Source: Brachypodius melanocephalos
Lineage: Eukaryota; Chordata; Aves; Passeriformes; Pycnonotidae
Direction of reading: 5' to 3'
Length of the DNA stretch: 64,000 bases
Assembly (NCBI GenBank): GCA_013398615.1
Contig: VZSR01001685.1
Location: 849,716 to 913,715 of the forward strand
Both the position numbers and the translations under genes were made by a program. Positions 26,690 through 38,232 of the stretch are shown here, in pieces (the first letter of the stretch is position 1; each line of letters begins with the position of its first letter). Under the pieces are notes generated by a model. The model was given only the letters and a program-made list of their open reading frames with translations, searched no databases and was not told the origin of the DNA.

Positions 26690-27570
26690 TTCTTGTTATG
26701 TTATGTCTATAATTTTTCTAGCAGTAGAGACGGCAGCAGTTGTGAGCATGGAGATGTGCATGGAATCAGGAATGCTTGATACAAGATTAAACCCAAAGTG
26801 AAGGCTTAGATTTCGATGCCTGATATAAAAAATGAGCTTCAGTACTTGAAGAGAAAATTATGTTATTAATTGCCCAAAGATATGGAGCGTTAGTTTGCAC
26901 ACAAACTGTTATGATGTGATCTATTAGCTATAACCTTGGGATAATCACACAGAGCCCAAGGCTTGTGGGCCATTAATGGAAAATGCAGTTGCTGAGTACT
27001 AAGGTATTAGTGGCTCCTACAAGAAAGGACAAATCCAAAGGAATGAAATTACCCTGGAGGGCAGGAGGTAAGCTGAGATTTTGAAAAAGACATCAAGCTC
27101 CTTTGGGCAAGATGGTCATAGTTAATGTTTCTAGGGTGGGCTACTGCTGCTGTCATTGGATGATAGTTCAAACCATTCCTACTCTCCTGCCAGCATCAGT
27201 CAGTCTTGTGACTACCCAGAGAAAGCAGCTGCCTCTGGCAGTTTGCTGCTCAGGGTATTGCTTTGCCAACTCAAGCTGGCCAAGATACATGGCACAGCCC
27301 CAGGAATAACCACTATATTGTACATTAAAGTTTGATATGTTCTGAGATGTCAGGAGATTAAGAGTGTGACACCAGAAATGGGGAGCTTGCAAAGCTGAAC
27401 TTAAGTGGAACTCAAATGACCTCTGGAAACTGTGATGAAGTTAGGAATCCCCTACAGCAGGAAGAAATTTAATCAGAACATATAAATAGGCAAAGGGTTG
27501 TCTAAGATTGCTAAAACATATAACTATGGTAACATCCTTTGATTCAGAATTGAACTATTAAACAGAAAGA
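26690..27570 (+). mobile_element. Possible old LTR (unclassified)
   Basis: This segment has higher GC than its surroundings and a promoter-like arrangement: a good TATA box, tataaata, at 27481-27488, and an attaaa polyadenylation-like hexamer near 27559. The segment 27330-27440 ('gttctgagatgtcagg' onward) resembles avian LTR sequence as I remember it, but I cannot name the family. I found neither a convincing TG...CA boundary pair nor a target-site duplication. It could instead be ordinary unique sequence. Confidence 0.28.
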
Positions 27571-28217
27571 AAAAAAAATGTGCTTTAATAGCATGTGCTA
27601 GACCTATTGGTGTAGAATAATTTAGGTAATAACTGTGATTAATGGATCTTTTATCATGATATTTGGTCATTTATAAAATTGTATCTGAAACAGACTTGAA
27701 ATGAACATCAACTCCTTTAAGCAATATTAAAACCTTCAGATACAGGGGAACTTGGTCTTAAAATTTATCTATAGTGACACAAATAACCAGTTATTAAAGA
27801 GTTCAGTTAGTGGTGTAGTCTCAAAACAGAACCAATTTTTAGTTCACAGAAGAGAAAAATAAGCTTTTTAAGCTAAAATAGACTGAAGTTCAGACAGTCA
27901 CTTCTAGCTAGAAGAAAAAAGGAATTTAGATTCATGCATTAAGATAAAGTAAATAAGTAAAGCATCTCAAATTTTCTTGAATTCACTGAATGCATACAAA
28001 GTACCTTTGCAGAAGACAATGTATGTAGGCTTCTGGGTCTTACTAGTAGTTTATGGTAGCCTTTATTAAAAGCCTTTAGCACAATTATATTTAGAACCAG
28101 CATTTCTAGTTAGACTCTGGACTAATAATTTATTCAGAATAATATGTACAATAAGAAAGGAAGAAAAATATTTTGGGTTGTTTTTTTTGTTCCCCTTTTT
28201 CAAGTCAAAATATGCTT

Positions 28218-28223
28218 TACAGG
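28218..28223. repeat. Target-site duplication, left copy (tacagg)
   Basis: Six bases, tacagg, identical to 28841-28846 and immediately outside the LTR. Six-base duplications are typical of the beta-retrovirus-like (ERVK/class II) group. Confidence 0.8.
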
Positions 28224-28840
28224 TATTGGATTTGGTATCCAAGAAACCCCTAATTAGGGGACTTTTCCTTACAAAGTCCTGTACCAGGGTTTAAAAGATG
28301 AGTGGAACTTGCAGCTTCGGTCTTCGAGGATGTTTATTCAGTTTCCTATCTCAAGATTCCCATGCTACCAACACCAGGTTTAATGCACTGGAAGACGCTG
28401 CCAAGTGCCCCGGACAGCTGGTGCTCGAGGTCTTTTAAAGGTTTCTGGTCCAATTAACTCTTAAATTGTACTATATTTACAGTTTTGTGCCAATAATCAC
28501 TATTGATTCTAGACACACAATTTCTACATCTATCAATGTCTTTGTGCCACGGTCACAGCAGAAGATGGGATCGAAGGAGAAGAAGAAGAACCCAAGGCAC
28601 CACCCTAAAATTCTCCATCTTGCTCTCATCCACTTCCATTCTAAAAAACCAAAACTACAAATTTCCACCCTGTGACAAACTAAACTACTACACATTCTAC
28701 ATCTTTGTTGTTTTCAACTCATCTATGGAAGTTTTTCCCATAGACTAAGGTCAAAGACAATGCTTTCCTGGGGTCCCAGCCAGGGTCTCGGACCCCCCAG
28801 GGCAACAGGAGGGGTTTTCCCCGTGCCCTAGACTCCAACA
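28224..28840 (-). mobile_element. Solo LTR of an endogenous retrovirus (class II/ERVK-like)
   Basis: A 617-bp LTR read on the minus strand. It begins TGTTGGAGTC (28840 downward) and ends CCAATA (28229-28224). The ends form an inverted repeat, TGTTGG/CCAATA, with one mismatch that turns the expected terminal CA into TA. Perfect 6-bp duplications (tacagg) flank it. Inside, on the minus strand, a TATA-like TTTAAAAG lies near 28431-28438 and AATAAA at 28333-28338, in the right order for U3-R-U5. No internal viral genes or second LTR adjoin it, so it arose by recombination between two LTRs. Short open frames on both strands (28466-28748, 28477-28695) are not genes. The class assignment comes from duplication length and general look. 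Confidence 0.85.
28333..28338 (-). promoter_or_regulatory. LTR polyadenylation signal AATAAA
   Basis: AATAAA on the minus strand inside the LTR, about 100 bases downstream of the TATA-like element in the LTR's own direction. This position fits the R region. Confidence 0.6.
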
Positions 28841-28846
28841 TACAGG
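28841..28846. repeat. Target-site duplication, right copy (tacagg)
   Basis: Matches 28218-28223 exactly, directly after the TGTTGG end of the LTR. Confidence 0.8.
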
Positions 28847-28964
28847 GAAACAAATAGAAGAAAAGGGATAGTATCCTTCACAACAGGGTTCATTATCAGC
28901 CTGCTAATTTTTTACAACTGAAAACCCAAAGTTACTGATAAATATATATAAATATTTATATTTA

Positions 28965-29000
<36 letters not shown>
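28965..29000. repeat. (TATATG)6 microsatellite
   Basis: Six perfect TATATG units following an imperfect TA-rich lead-in. The reverse strand reads as an artificial TY-repeat peptide, which is not a gene. Confidence 0.93.
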
Positions 29001-29003
<3 letters not shown>

Positions 29004-29522
29004 CTATATACCTTTTTTGATTTCCAAAAGACCATAAATGCAAGCATACACTGATCTGAGTTATGTAACTGAATAGAAATAACATGTTTCTATAGAAGAA
29101 ATTTTTACTCTGGAGTGTATATTTCTTCTCAGTGTATAGCAATTCAGTGTAGGTTATCAATGTTTTTTCACATTCTGATAAAGACCCAAAATTTATTCCT
29201 GTTTACACCAAGGCAGCTGGCAATATTAAAGGTAAAGAGAAGAGGAAGAAATAAAAAATAAAAAAAACCCCAACAATTTCAATAATGCTTTGACTGGATT
29301 TTGAGTACTAAAGGGAAAAGGCATGCCAAATCCTCGTCTTTCCTCATGGGCAGCTGTAGGATAGACCAATGCCACTTGTAAGCTAGATCCTGAGCTCTGA
29401 ATCTCTGATCATGTCTTTACCATTCTGAACAGAAAGAGAAAAGCTTGAAACTCACCTAAATAGAACACTGAAGAAAGCACAGCTATTGTGGGTCTTTATT
29501 TTCATTTATTTTCTTTTTAAAA

Positions 29523-29639
29523 TTTTTGTTTGGGTTTTTTCTTTGTTTGTTTTATTTTGTTTTGTTTTCTGTTTGTTTGTTTGGTGCTTGTTGGTTGGAT
29601 CTTTTGTGTGGGAGGTGGACGGTGGGTTGTTTATTTTTT
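29523..29639. repeat. T/G-rich low-complexity tract
   Basis: Mostly T and G with tttg and tttgg motifs over about 117 bases. The opposite strand is A/C-rich, like the other such tracts in the window. Open frames through it (29486-29716, 29526-29738) are low-complexity artefacts. Confidence 0.75.
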
Positions 29640-31205
29640 CAACTTATCTTCCAAGACGGTTCTCCAAAAAAATCAATGGGTACACGCCACAGAATGGTAA
29701 GAGGAGAACTAAATAACTGTAAGCCTAAGCAAAAATGAAATTTTATGATAGGCAGCATTAGTTGAGGAAATTCCTTTGGCAATGATAGAGCTGTGGGAAG
29801 AGACTGGACTGGAATGCTAACAGGAAAAACTGGCTTCCAAGAAACAGCTATTTCAGAGAACCTGCTTCAAGTGTTTACAGAGATACGGATGATCAAGAAC
29901 CCACTTTTTGAAACACTTAATTCTTAGTATTATTTCTTCAAAATAAATATTTCGGTACCACAAATGAATAAAACATTATATAGTCCCTAGAAGGAAAGAA
30001 AGCCTTAAAAGAAAGTATAGTTCAGAATTTTATGATTCTTTTTGGTGAGAATTACTAAAAAGTGTTCATAATCCAGTCATTGGCTTGTTTCAGATTTTAA
30101 TTTGTTTTGTATTTTTCTAGTTCTAAAACAGGGTGAAATTCCATCACTTTGTACAACCACCTGTTGTGTTTTGCACAAATCTTTTTTAAAATTCAATATG
30201 ATATTTGACTCTAGACTTCCACTAGCATTCCGGTAGGGATAATGGAGCTATGTCACACATGAAAAAGATCTTTGCAATATATTAAATTCCCTGTTGGCTG
30301 ATAAAAGATAAGAACTCATACTTGACACTTTCTCATTTTATTTATCATTTTGCACGCAACTAAAGGACAAAAAAAAAAGGCTTAAATTCAAGTCTTCATT
30401 AATTTATTTAAACAGGAAGAAGGGTTCCAGGATAATATATATACACATTCAAACTGCTGGTACCAAGAGCCAAAGCATTCAGGAAACAGTGGTGGCTGAA
30501 AATTATACTCCTAATCAGATATTCCATTTTCATTTTTTCCTTTTCCTTTGTGTCATGAATTGTAAAATATCAGCACTTATTTCGAGGTCGCACAAGTCAG
30601 GGCTAACGGAGGAGTAGAGGCTTCCAGCAGGGATGATGGGTCAATCAGACACCTCTAGTCTCAGCATGAGGCTTCTGCTGAAGCAAAGGTAAGGCAGATT
30701 TGGCCTGGAATTTTTTCAACAAACTAATGGCTTTTATTGGAGCGACAGGCTATTATTTTTTTTTCTCTGATCTTTTACAAGAAAAAGAATAAGTAATTTT
30801 GTCTAATAGGGAACAGTTTAAGGTTCCACACTGGTAAAATGTCAGTATCATCTCAGCAAAACTACACATTAACTCCTCGTAATGAATGACATTTGTTATT
30901 AAGTTTCATTTTTTTCTGTTTTATGGGCACTGTGCAAATGTATTGTGTTTTTCCTTGAGAAGCCTGTTTAAGTTCATGTAATTTATTTCTGTTATGTACA
31001 ATTTAACAAGATGAATAAGATGAAAATACTTACTGGATTCTGCAGTTGGCATGGCATTAATAATTAAGTAGAGCAGGTGCATCACAGTCTATGAGAAGTA
31101 AGTCTTTTAACCCCAGGCATTTTTCCAGAGGCGTGCAGGTTTCTGAGTCCTCTGTAAAAATGCTGCTACACCATTCCACCTCCAGATTCACCTTTGGTGT
31201 GAAAC

Positions 31206-32380
31206 AGAATCACAAAATTGTAGACTGTTTGTGGTTGAATGAAACCTCTGGATGTTCACCCTCCTGCTCAAGTAGGGCCACCTCCTTGCCCAGGACCATG
31301 GCCAGACAATTCCTGAGTATTTCCGGTGATGGAGACTCCACAATGTTTCTGCGTAACCTGAGCACTGCTCAGATATCCTCACAGATTTCAAATGTTCAGA
31401 GGAAACCACCTGTGTTTCAGTCCTTTGCCTTTTTTCCTGTCCCTGGGTGTCACTAAGAGCCTGAGTCCATTTTCTTTGTGCCTTACCTTCAGGTATTTTG
31501 GCTAGAAGCTCCTTGTCCATTCATTCAGATCTTCCTGCATATTTGGCTGACTTTTTTCAGAGTGAACTTGAGCTTTGCAGAGGTGATCTGAATATTAACC
31601 AATTTTCTTATACCCCTTTTTTCATCCAGGACTCAATTCAAGGGACCTCTTCCAATCAGGTCCTGAGAGAGGCCAAAATATACTTTCCTGAAGTCCAGGA
31701 TTGTGGGTCTGTTTTTCACTCTGCTCTCAGGATCTTGAACTTCCCCACCTCATGGTCATTGTACCCAAGGCTGCCTTTGATATGCACATCCCCAGAGATT
31801 ATTTCCTTGCTGGTGAACATGAAGTCAGGGAGATTGTCTTTGTTGTCTTCTCTGTCAGTCAGAGGACAAAGTAACTGCTCATGCACTCTGGGAACTTTTT
31901 TAATTGCTTATGTCTTCTTGTGCTGTTTCTCTAGCAGATATGGGGTAGTCAAAGTCCTCGTGAGTTCCTATTTTTGTGAAAATAAAGCTGTTCCTCTGTA
32001 GAGGAGCTGATCCACTACTCTTTTCCCTGCTTAGATTGCTAAAAAGAGACACCAACTTCAATGACACATTTACATGTTTGTTATTTTTTAAAAAATTCTA
32101 GCAAACAAGCTCTCTGTTCCTCATCCGTCCTGGCAAAGGTCTATGCACTCCAGATTCTCTCTTAGAAAAAGGATGACACTCCCTCCTAAAGCTTTTCCTT
32201 CTGTACTTCCTAAAGAGCCCATATTCCCTCCTTCATTGCAACACTCCAGACACAGAAGCCATCCCACCACATCTCCAAAAAGACCACAGCCCACAACTGC
32301 ACGCAGATCTCTCCCTCATTGTGTTAATTCCCCATGCTGCCTGCACGAGGATACGGGCACTTCAGAGACATGAACTGATG
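31206..32380 (-). mobile_element. CR1 LINE with internal deletion of the reverse transcriptase
   Basis: A minus-strand copy. 31206-31495 corresponds to the CR1 3' end and 3' region (plus-strand text aatcacaaaattgtagact, then 'tggagactccaca'). From about 31497 the sequence jumps to the ORF2 part between endonuclease and reverse transcriptase ('agctccttgtccattcat') and continues into the endonuclease region ('gaagtccagga' near 31692, 'ctcatggtca' near 31749, 'ctagcagatatgggg' near 31932), ending in 'ccccatgctgcctgcacg' near 32330. The reverse-transcriptase core and C-terminus, well over 1 kb in an intact element, are therefore missing. Open frames here are not genes. Confidence 0.85.
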
Positions 32381-34948
32381 CATGTACAACCTGTGTATGG
32401 TGAAATTTAACAGGCACACAGTGAACTTGCAGACAATGTGTTGGGATAGCATTGCAACTAGCGCAAAACCATACTCCTCCCACCTCTTTACAACATCTCA
32501 GCAGCTATGCCCTTATTCTACAGGCTTGTTGCATCCACTTGTTACACAGTCTCTTTGAGATAGTCATCTCTTTGAGCAAAGGAATGTCATTTTTATATCT
32601 ATGGCAAACCTGTTGCTCTCTAGACACCATTACATTATAAATGCATAATAGGAGGAAGAATGGATACAAAATACAAAAATCCCCCAGCATTACAAATGTA
32701 GTCTGTAACATTATTTATACATTACTCTAGACGTTTACCTGCCATTTTCTGCCCCTGTCGTATTTTTCACTTGAGTACTTCAGTGACAATGAAAATTTTT
32801 CCAGAAAATAGACAATGAGATCAAGGAATGAGATGAGTCATTCTGCAAATAATGGAGCTTTGACCAACTCAGAATAGTAAAATATTTCAGTAGTTTCATT
32901 TGTCTTGGGACTATACCACGATGGTAGAGGAATGTAGTGACCCAAAGTGAAACTTACAAGGCATCAAATTTGTTTCTGAAAATGTGACTTCAAACTTTGA
33001 AGAAAATACAATTTTCATCAAAAATTCTCACATGAATGTCTGCATAACTACTGAAAGAGCAGCCAGTTCTAAGCCAAAACAAGCTCCAAATTGTTACCAT
33101 TCCCCTCTCATCTGCACACAAAACAGGTTTTGTAGAATACAATTTCCTCTTTCCAGAAATTAGTACACCAACCTTACTAGACCAAAATATTCACTCCACA
33201 AAATGTATTCCAGGAGTTTATGCAGAAATGTATTTTCACTCTTCAAACTAAACTCAAACTTTTGACACTACTCTTCACATCCAAAAAGAGTCATTCTGTA
33301 GAGAGTTATACATATACATGGCAGAAAATACCTTTTTCTTTAGTGCATTTTAAAACTATTTGCTCTTTGCATATGTTGCTCTTAATCTCTCAGTGATCTT
33401 TGACAAGTATCAGAATTTTTTTTTTAATATAAAAACATGGAATAGTTTTCCTCTGTCTCTCTCCCTTTCACACATACATACACTTAAAAAACCAATGAAA
33501 AACCAATAACGTTAAATAAATGAATAAATCAGGAAATGTAGCTAGTCTTCCTTTAAGTCAGGAATTGATTAAGAGAAAAGTGTGTGACATATCTTCAGTT
33601 TCTGGACAATGGATAAAATGAGGCTTTCACTAATTTAAAGTTTAGGCCTTTGAAATCTATCCTTTGAAAAGCATTTCACCTCATGAACCCCCAGACCCAC
33701 GGTATGTATCAACTATGAAGAAAATACATCACTAATATCAATATGTTTTGTGATTATTAGGATCAAATCATATGCCTAAACATGTTTTCCAGACCCATTT
33801 ACAATATTCAGGAGTGTCCAAGAATAGTTTTGAGTTACATACCTGCTACCAGGCAGCTGGAAAACAGTGGAAAATGCCTCTGGAAACCCATCTCAGCACC
33901 TGGCAAGAGGAATGCAGGGGGATATCTGGTAAGCATGAGACATCCATCCATAGGGAATCATCTGCTTTCATCTCATGTGCTTAAGAAATAGAAGCTTATA
34001 TAGTGAATAAACTTTACATAAACATATTTTATATTACATATTTTGTACAATGCAACTTTGCTTAAACATAGTTAACATGAAATGAACAAAATAAGGATAA
34101 TGTCTTTTTGAAGGAATAATATATAAAAGCAATTTTAAAAACACTTGTAAGAGGAAATCTTTCTTAAAATGCACCAATATTACATGAATTATTAGTTGTT
34201 GCATAGCTGTGGTTTTGTACCCAATATTCTTGATGAGATTGAAAATTATATTTATAAACATCTTTCTTATTCATCTGCAAGCTACAATTTTACTACATTT
34301 TAGTGTCAGAAAACCTAAAACCATTCTTGGAAGAAACTGAACACTATTACAGCATAGAGCTTCTTTTATTGAAGTGTATAATTTTGCCTTAGTTCTAAGA
34401 CCATTCAATCAACTATTAGTTACAAAGACAGCTGAAATCCTAGCTGGACTTTAAAAGCAACCAAACCAAACTACAGAAAAACAAAACTCCAAGCCAAAAA
34501 TTAGCTATTTGAAAGTTTATTGCTTGGACAAGAAATTATTTTTCTTCCTTTATTAAAAAAAAAAAATCACAGTATACGTAACAATGGTTTCTGGCTTGAG
34601 ATCTCAGTGTTTGGATAGGAAATATACTTGGTCTATCAAAACATGGAGACATTGTTTATAAATCTATTATCCTTACCTTCAGGATCCCTGATGTAATTTC
34701 ACAGTTTTATCAGGACCTGATAACAATAACCATAAAGTACTACCTTTCAAAGAAAGACATTACTTATATTTCCTACTTAGGAAAATCTGAGGAAAAAAAA
34801 ACCAACAAAAACCAACAATCAAAAAAAAAATTCCAAAAAACCCCCAATACTGATAGATTAGGGTTTTCTCTTTGGCTGTGAAAGAAGACAGAGAATAAGA
34901 TCTTTTTTTCCTTCTTAAAGGATATCCATTCTTGAGTAAAGCATGGGC
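32381..34948. other. AT-rich gene-free sequence
   Basis: No gene or identifiable element. An A/C-rich tract lies at 34793-34855, its first 26 bases made only of A and C. Overlapping short open frames at 33772-33991 run in two forward frames and look like chance. Confidence 0.55.
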
Positions 34949-35088
34949 CTAAACAGGTGAATCTTCATTCAGTGCTTCTTTAAATAGCTTGACATAATCA
35001 TCAATAATTTTTAAAGCAGCTGGAGGATACATGGAGGCAAATGCATACTTAACCCTGTCCTCATGAAATACTGTGAAGAGCTTCTGAC
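34949..35088 (-). CDS. Candidate terminal coding exon, unidentified protein
   Basis: On the minus strand an open segment ends in a stop at 34949-34951. Its translation, beginning QKLFTVFHEDRV and ending FKEALNEDSPV, has balanced composition with a plausible amphipathic helix (IIDDYVKLFKEAL), unlike the Lys/Phe/Ile-rich chance frames around it. A good 3' splice-site pattern, CCCTCTCTCACAG, precedes position 35088, giving a 140-base exon of two bases plus 45 codons and a stop. The frame stays open upstream to an ATG at 35168-35170, which would give a 73-residue product if unspliced. I do not recognise the family, no neighbouring exon was identified, and no polyadenylation signal follows closely. 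It may be a real last exon, a pseudogene remnant or chance. Confidence 0.25.
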
Positions 35089-38000
35089 CTGTGAGAGAGG
35101 GCACTAACATAGGAAATGTAAGGATAGTGGTACACAGTAGATCATCTGTCTTATTCGCCTGACAGAGCATATGCTGAGAGCCAAAACACTGAAAGCAGTT
35201 GCTGGTGCTCCCGAAATTTATTTACTGCATTTCTTGTTTGACCCACCATAAAAGCAGATGTGAAGTAATTAAAGCTAGAAATATTTTTGAAGCTTGATAA
35301 ATAGGGAAATAAAGTGGATGCTTGGTAATTCAAATTTTAAAAAATCCACCCATCCTTATACTAGCTGTTTATACTCCTTGATCATTTAATTGCTGTTTGT
35401 ATGGCGGAATTTTCCTTATCATGTGACGGTTTTGGGAAAAAGGCAGGGTAGAGGCTAGGACAGAAGAAAAAATTTACAAAATACCCACATTAAATTTATG
35501 GAAATAGTTTAAACATTCATTAAAACACCTTTTTTAAAAATCAGGGCACTTAATTTAAAAAAATTAAATATTTTGCCTAGAAGGTTCAGTGCCTTCCTTC
35601 AAACAGCAAAACAAGAGTGGGTAAAAAGTCCAGTTGTGTAAAGTGGTTTGTCAAGTGACCAATGCACAGAACTGATATTCTTTATGGCATTTTATGGGGA
35701 AATTCCAGGGAAAGCTGGGAAAATAGAGGAGTTATTTGAGCTCTGGGAGAGTAAGTCCTTTCCTTTCTCCAATTCATGCCAAAGGTTCTCTCTATAAGGC
35801 CTAGTTATTAAAGCAATGAGAAATGTACACCAAAATGTAACATTAAATTTTGAAATAATGCAAATTTATCTAAATATGTAAACAGATACATGCATCTTTC
35901 CCACTTGAACCTTCGGTGCTTTAATTTTTTGCCTAATAATGATAGTTAGGTTCCATTTATGCTTCTTTCCTAGGAAAATTAGCTTTGAAAATTGAACATT
36001 GTGATGATGGAGTAATATAGATGACCAAATAAAAAGTATTACTTTTTCAAGCCTACACTTTCAACTCCTTCATTTTGTTTATTCAAATGCTAATTAAAAA
36101 TCTTTGTCTCAGTCTTTACCATTTACATAATCTACATTTTTCCTATGCTTCTTTTCATATCACTTAGTTAAATGGTGTTATATTAAAAGCCCTATAATTT
36201 CTCAGTGGGATTTTGTACTCCTACATGTTCTCTCTAACATTTTTCTGTGGCAATGTAAGTACTTTCTTTTAAAGGCAATCTAAGCACATTTCCTTAAAGG
36301 CCTCATTACAATCTGCACTTATGTTTGGTTTTATAACACAATGGCTTTGATTAATTATTCAGAGCCAGTAGTATTTGTTTCATGTGACATTCCATTTAAT
36401 GGATATTTAGGGCAACCCAAGCTTTTGACTCTTTTCCATATCCTCAGGAAGGTCGTGTGAGCCTTGTGTACATTTTTATATTTACTCATACATTAGAAAA
36501 GATTTGCAATTGAGTGTATGGGATGTTTAAGATTAGGCTCATACAGGTGGTTTTAGATATTCCTTCTATCACTCTATCTCAATACCTACTTGCATCCTAG
36601 TGAAACTATATTCTTTCTGAATAAGTGCCTCTTGTACACCTAATTTCATTTACTCTCCCAATAACGCCTCCAGCAACTTCATATAATTTCGTCCGCTTGC
36701 AGATTAAGAGAGAGTTTTATGGCACAGAAATTAAAATAGTGCTGTATTTAGACATGCTGATTCCTTATATGTCAAATAAAATTTCTTGCTTCTTCAAAAG
36801 AAAGAGAAAAAATAAGTAAACATTAGGAACATAAAGATTAAATTGTAATGATACTTGAAATCATGATTCCAAATAGGGAAAGAAAAGTATTCATCACACT
36901 GTTCTGCCATCTGCCTTTCAGAGAGGCCACTGAATCAGAGCAGGCTGAAGTATCCTATCCACCATGTCTACTGCATAATTTATCTCAATGGGTTTGTCCG
37001 TAGCTTGATTTTTGTGGAAATAACAAAAATGTAATAATTTGATTATATTTAATTATCATCACATGGTTTGGCCTCTGTTGAAGAAAATTTTGTGTTAGTA
37101 TCATATATTAGCCAAGTTCAGAGACAAAATCTAGCTGCAGTGAGGATGTATTTCACTGGAAGTGAAAGGTTTGTTTTGTATAGTTCCAAACCTCCCACTG
37201 ACTCATGTGGGTATTTCTGTGTTCAGGATTGCTTTGTAACTGTAACTTCACTTTGCTGATGAAAAGCATTCAGCATTTTTATAGCTAGGAGCTTACCCAC
37301 AGCCACTTCAGGTTGATAGAACACCATGGTTCTTGAGTTTAGAGAACCTGTGTGTGCCTGTGTCCCAAGAAGACTTCTAAAACAGACACATTGAAGAGTT
37401 CAAGTCAACACAGTTTTATCATTACTGTTACAGTGAAGAAAGTAATCTATAAGTTGTTCTCACTAATGTACTTCCTAAGTGTGTTTTCAACTGTAAATTT
37501 AATATACTATGTCCTATAAAAGCAAAATGAATAATCAGCCTATTTATGGATTACTCTCTCTTAGGTCATGGATGTTGGTGACACAAACGTTTCAATCTAG
37601 CCAGGTCAGTGGATTGCTTAATTGTGGATGTAATCACTGCTTCAGAGTAGCTCTGGGTTTTGTTGTAATATAAAACATGCAAGACCCAAGGCAAAACTCT
37701 GCATAAGTATTTTACATGATTCACCAAAATGCCTAAAGGAATAAGTTGTCTTACCTTTAAATCCAGTGTGGAATAGTTGGGAAGGGAGGATTGGCAGCTT
37801 TACTCACTTACGAGGTAGAACAACACAAAAAGTTAATCTCTACACTTGATTGTTTAAAGCACGGTTACTTTTTCAAGTCACAATGATGCCAAAATGATTA
37901 TAGGCAGGTTTTTATTAGTATAACTCAGAAAATTAAGAACATCGTGACAAAACAAACTACAAGGTGTCTAAGCATCTGAAAAAAGTACTGTAGCTTAACT

Positions 38001-38167
38001 CTTCTTTCTCTTTAAAATGCATATTTTAACGCCTAAGATCAGAAACAATATAAATTTCAGTCTTACATAGGAATATAAAATTACTCTCTGAGTGTTATAA
38101 TATCTTAGAGTCAGAAATGTGCCCAGTAAGACTAAGCAATAAAGGTATTGCAAAAACCTTTGCATGA

Positions 38168-38232
38168 ATGCAAAAATAAACCCCAAACCCAAAATGCAAA
38201 TAAACCCCAAATAAATCCCAAGCCACAAATGC
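38168..38232. repeat. Imperfect A/C-rich short tandem patch
   Basis: The motif atgcaaa-taaaccccaaa occurs twice (38168-38187 and 38194-38212), followed by degenerate copies. The reverse strand gives a low-complexity hydrophobic peptide, not a gene. Confidence 0.55.

Larger units (their letters stand above)
28847..31205. other. AT-rich gene-free sequence
   Basis: No gene. It holds the TATATG repeat and a T/G-rich tract listed separately. A small patch at 30580-30745 has four CpG dinucleotides and a minus-strand AATAAA at 30733-30738, and could be an old LTR remnant or a regulatory patch. Nothing else is recognisable. Confidence 0.5.

Noticed and set aside
31498..32001. 167-codon plus-strand open frame
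   Set aside because: It is antisense to the CR1 endonuclease region and there is no independent homology.
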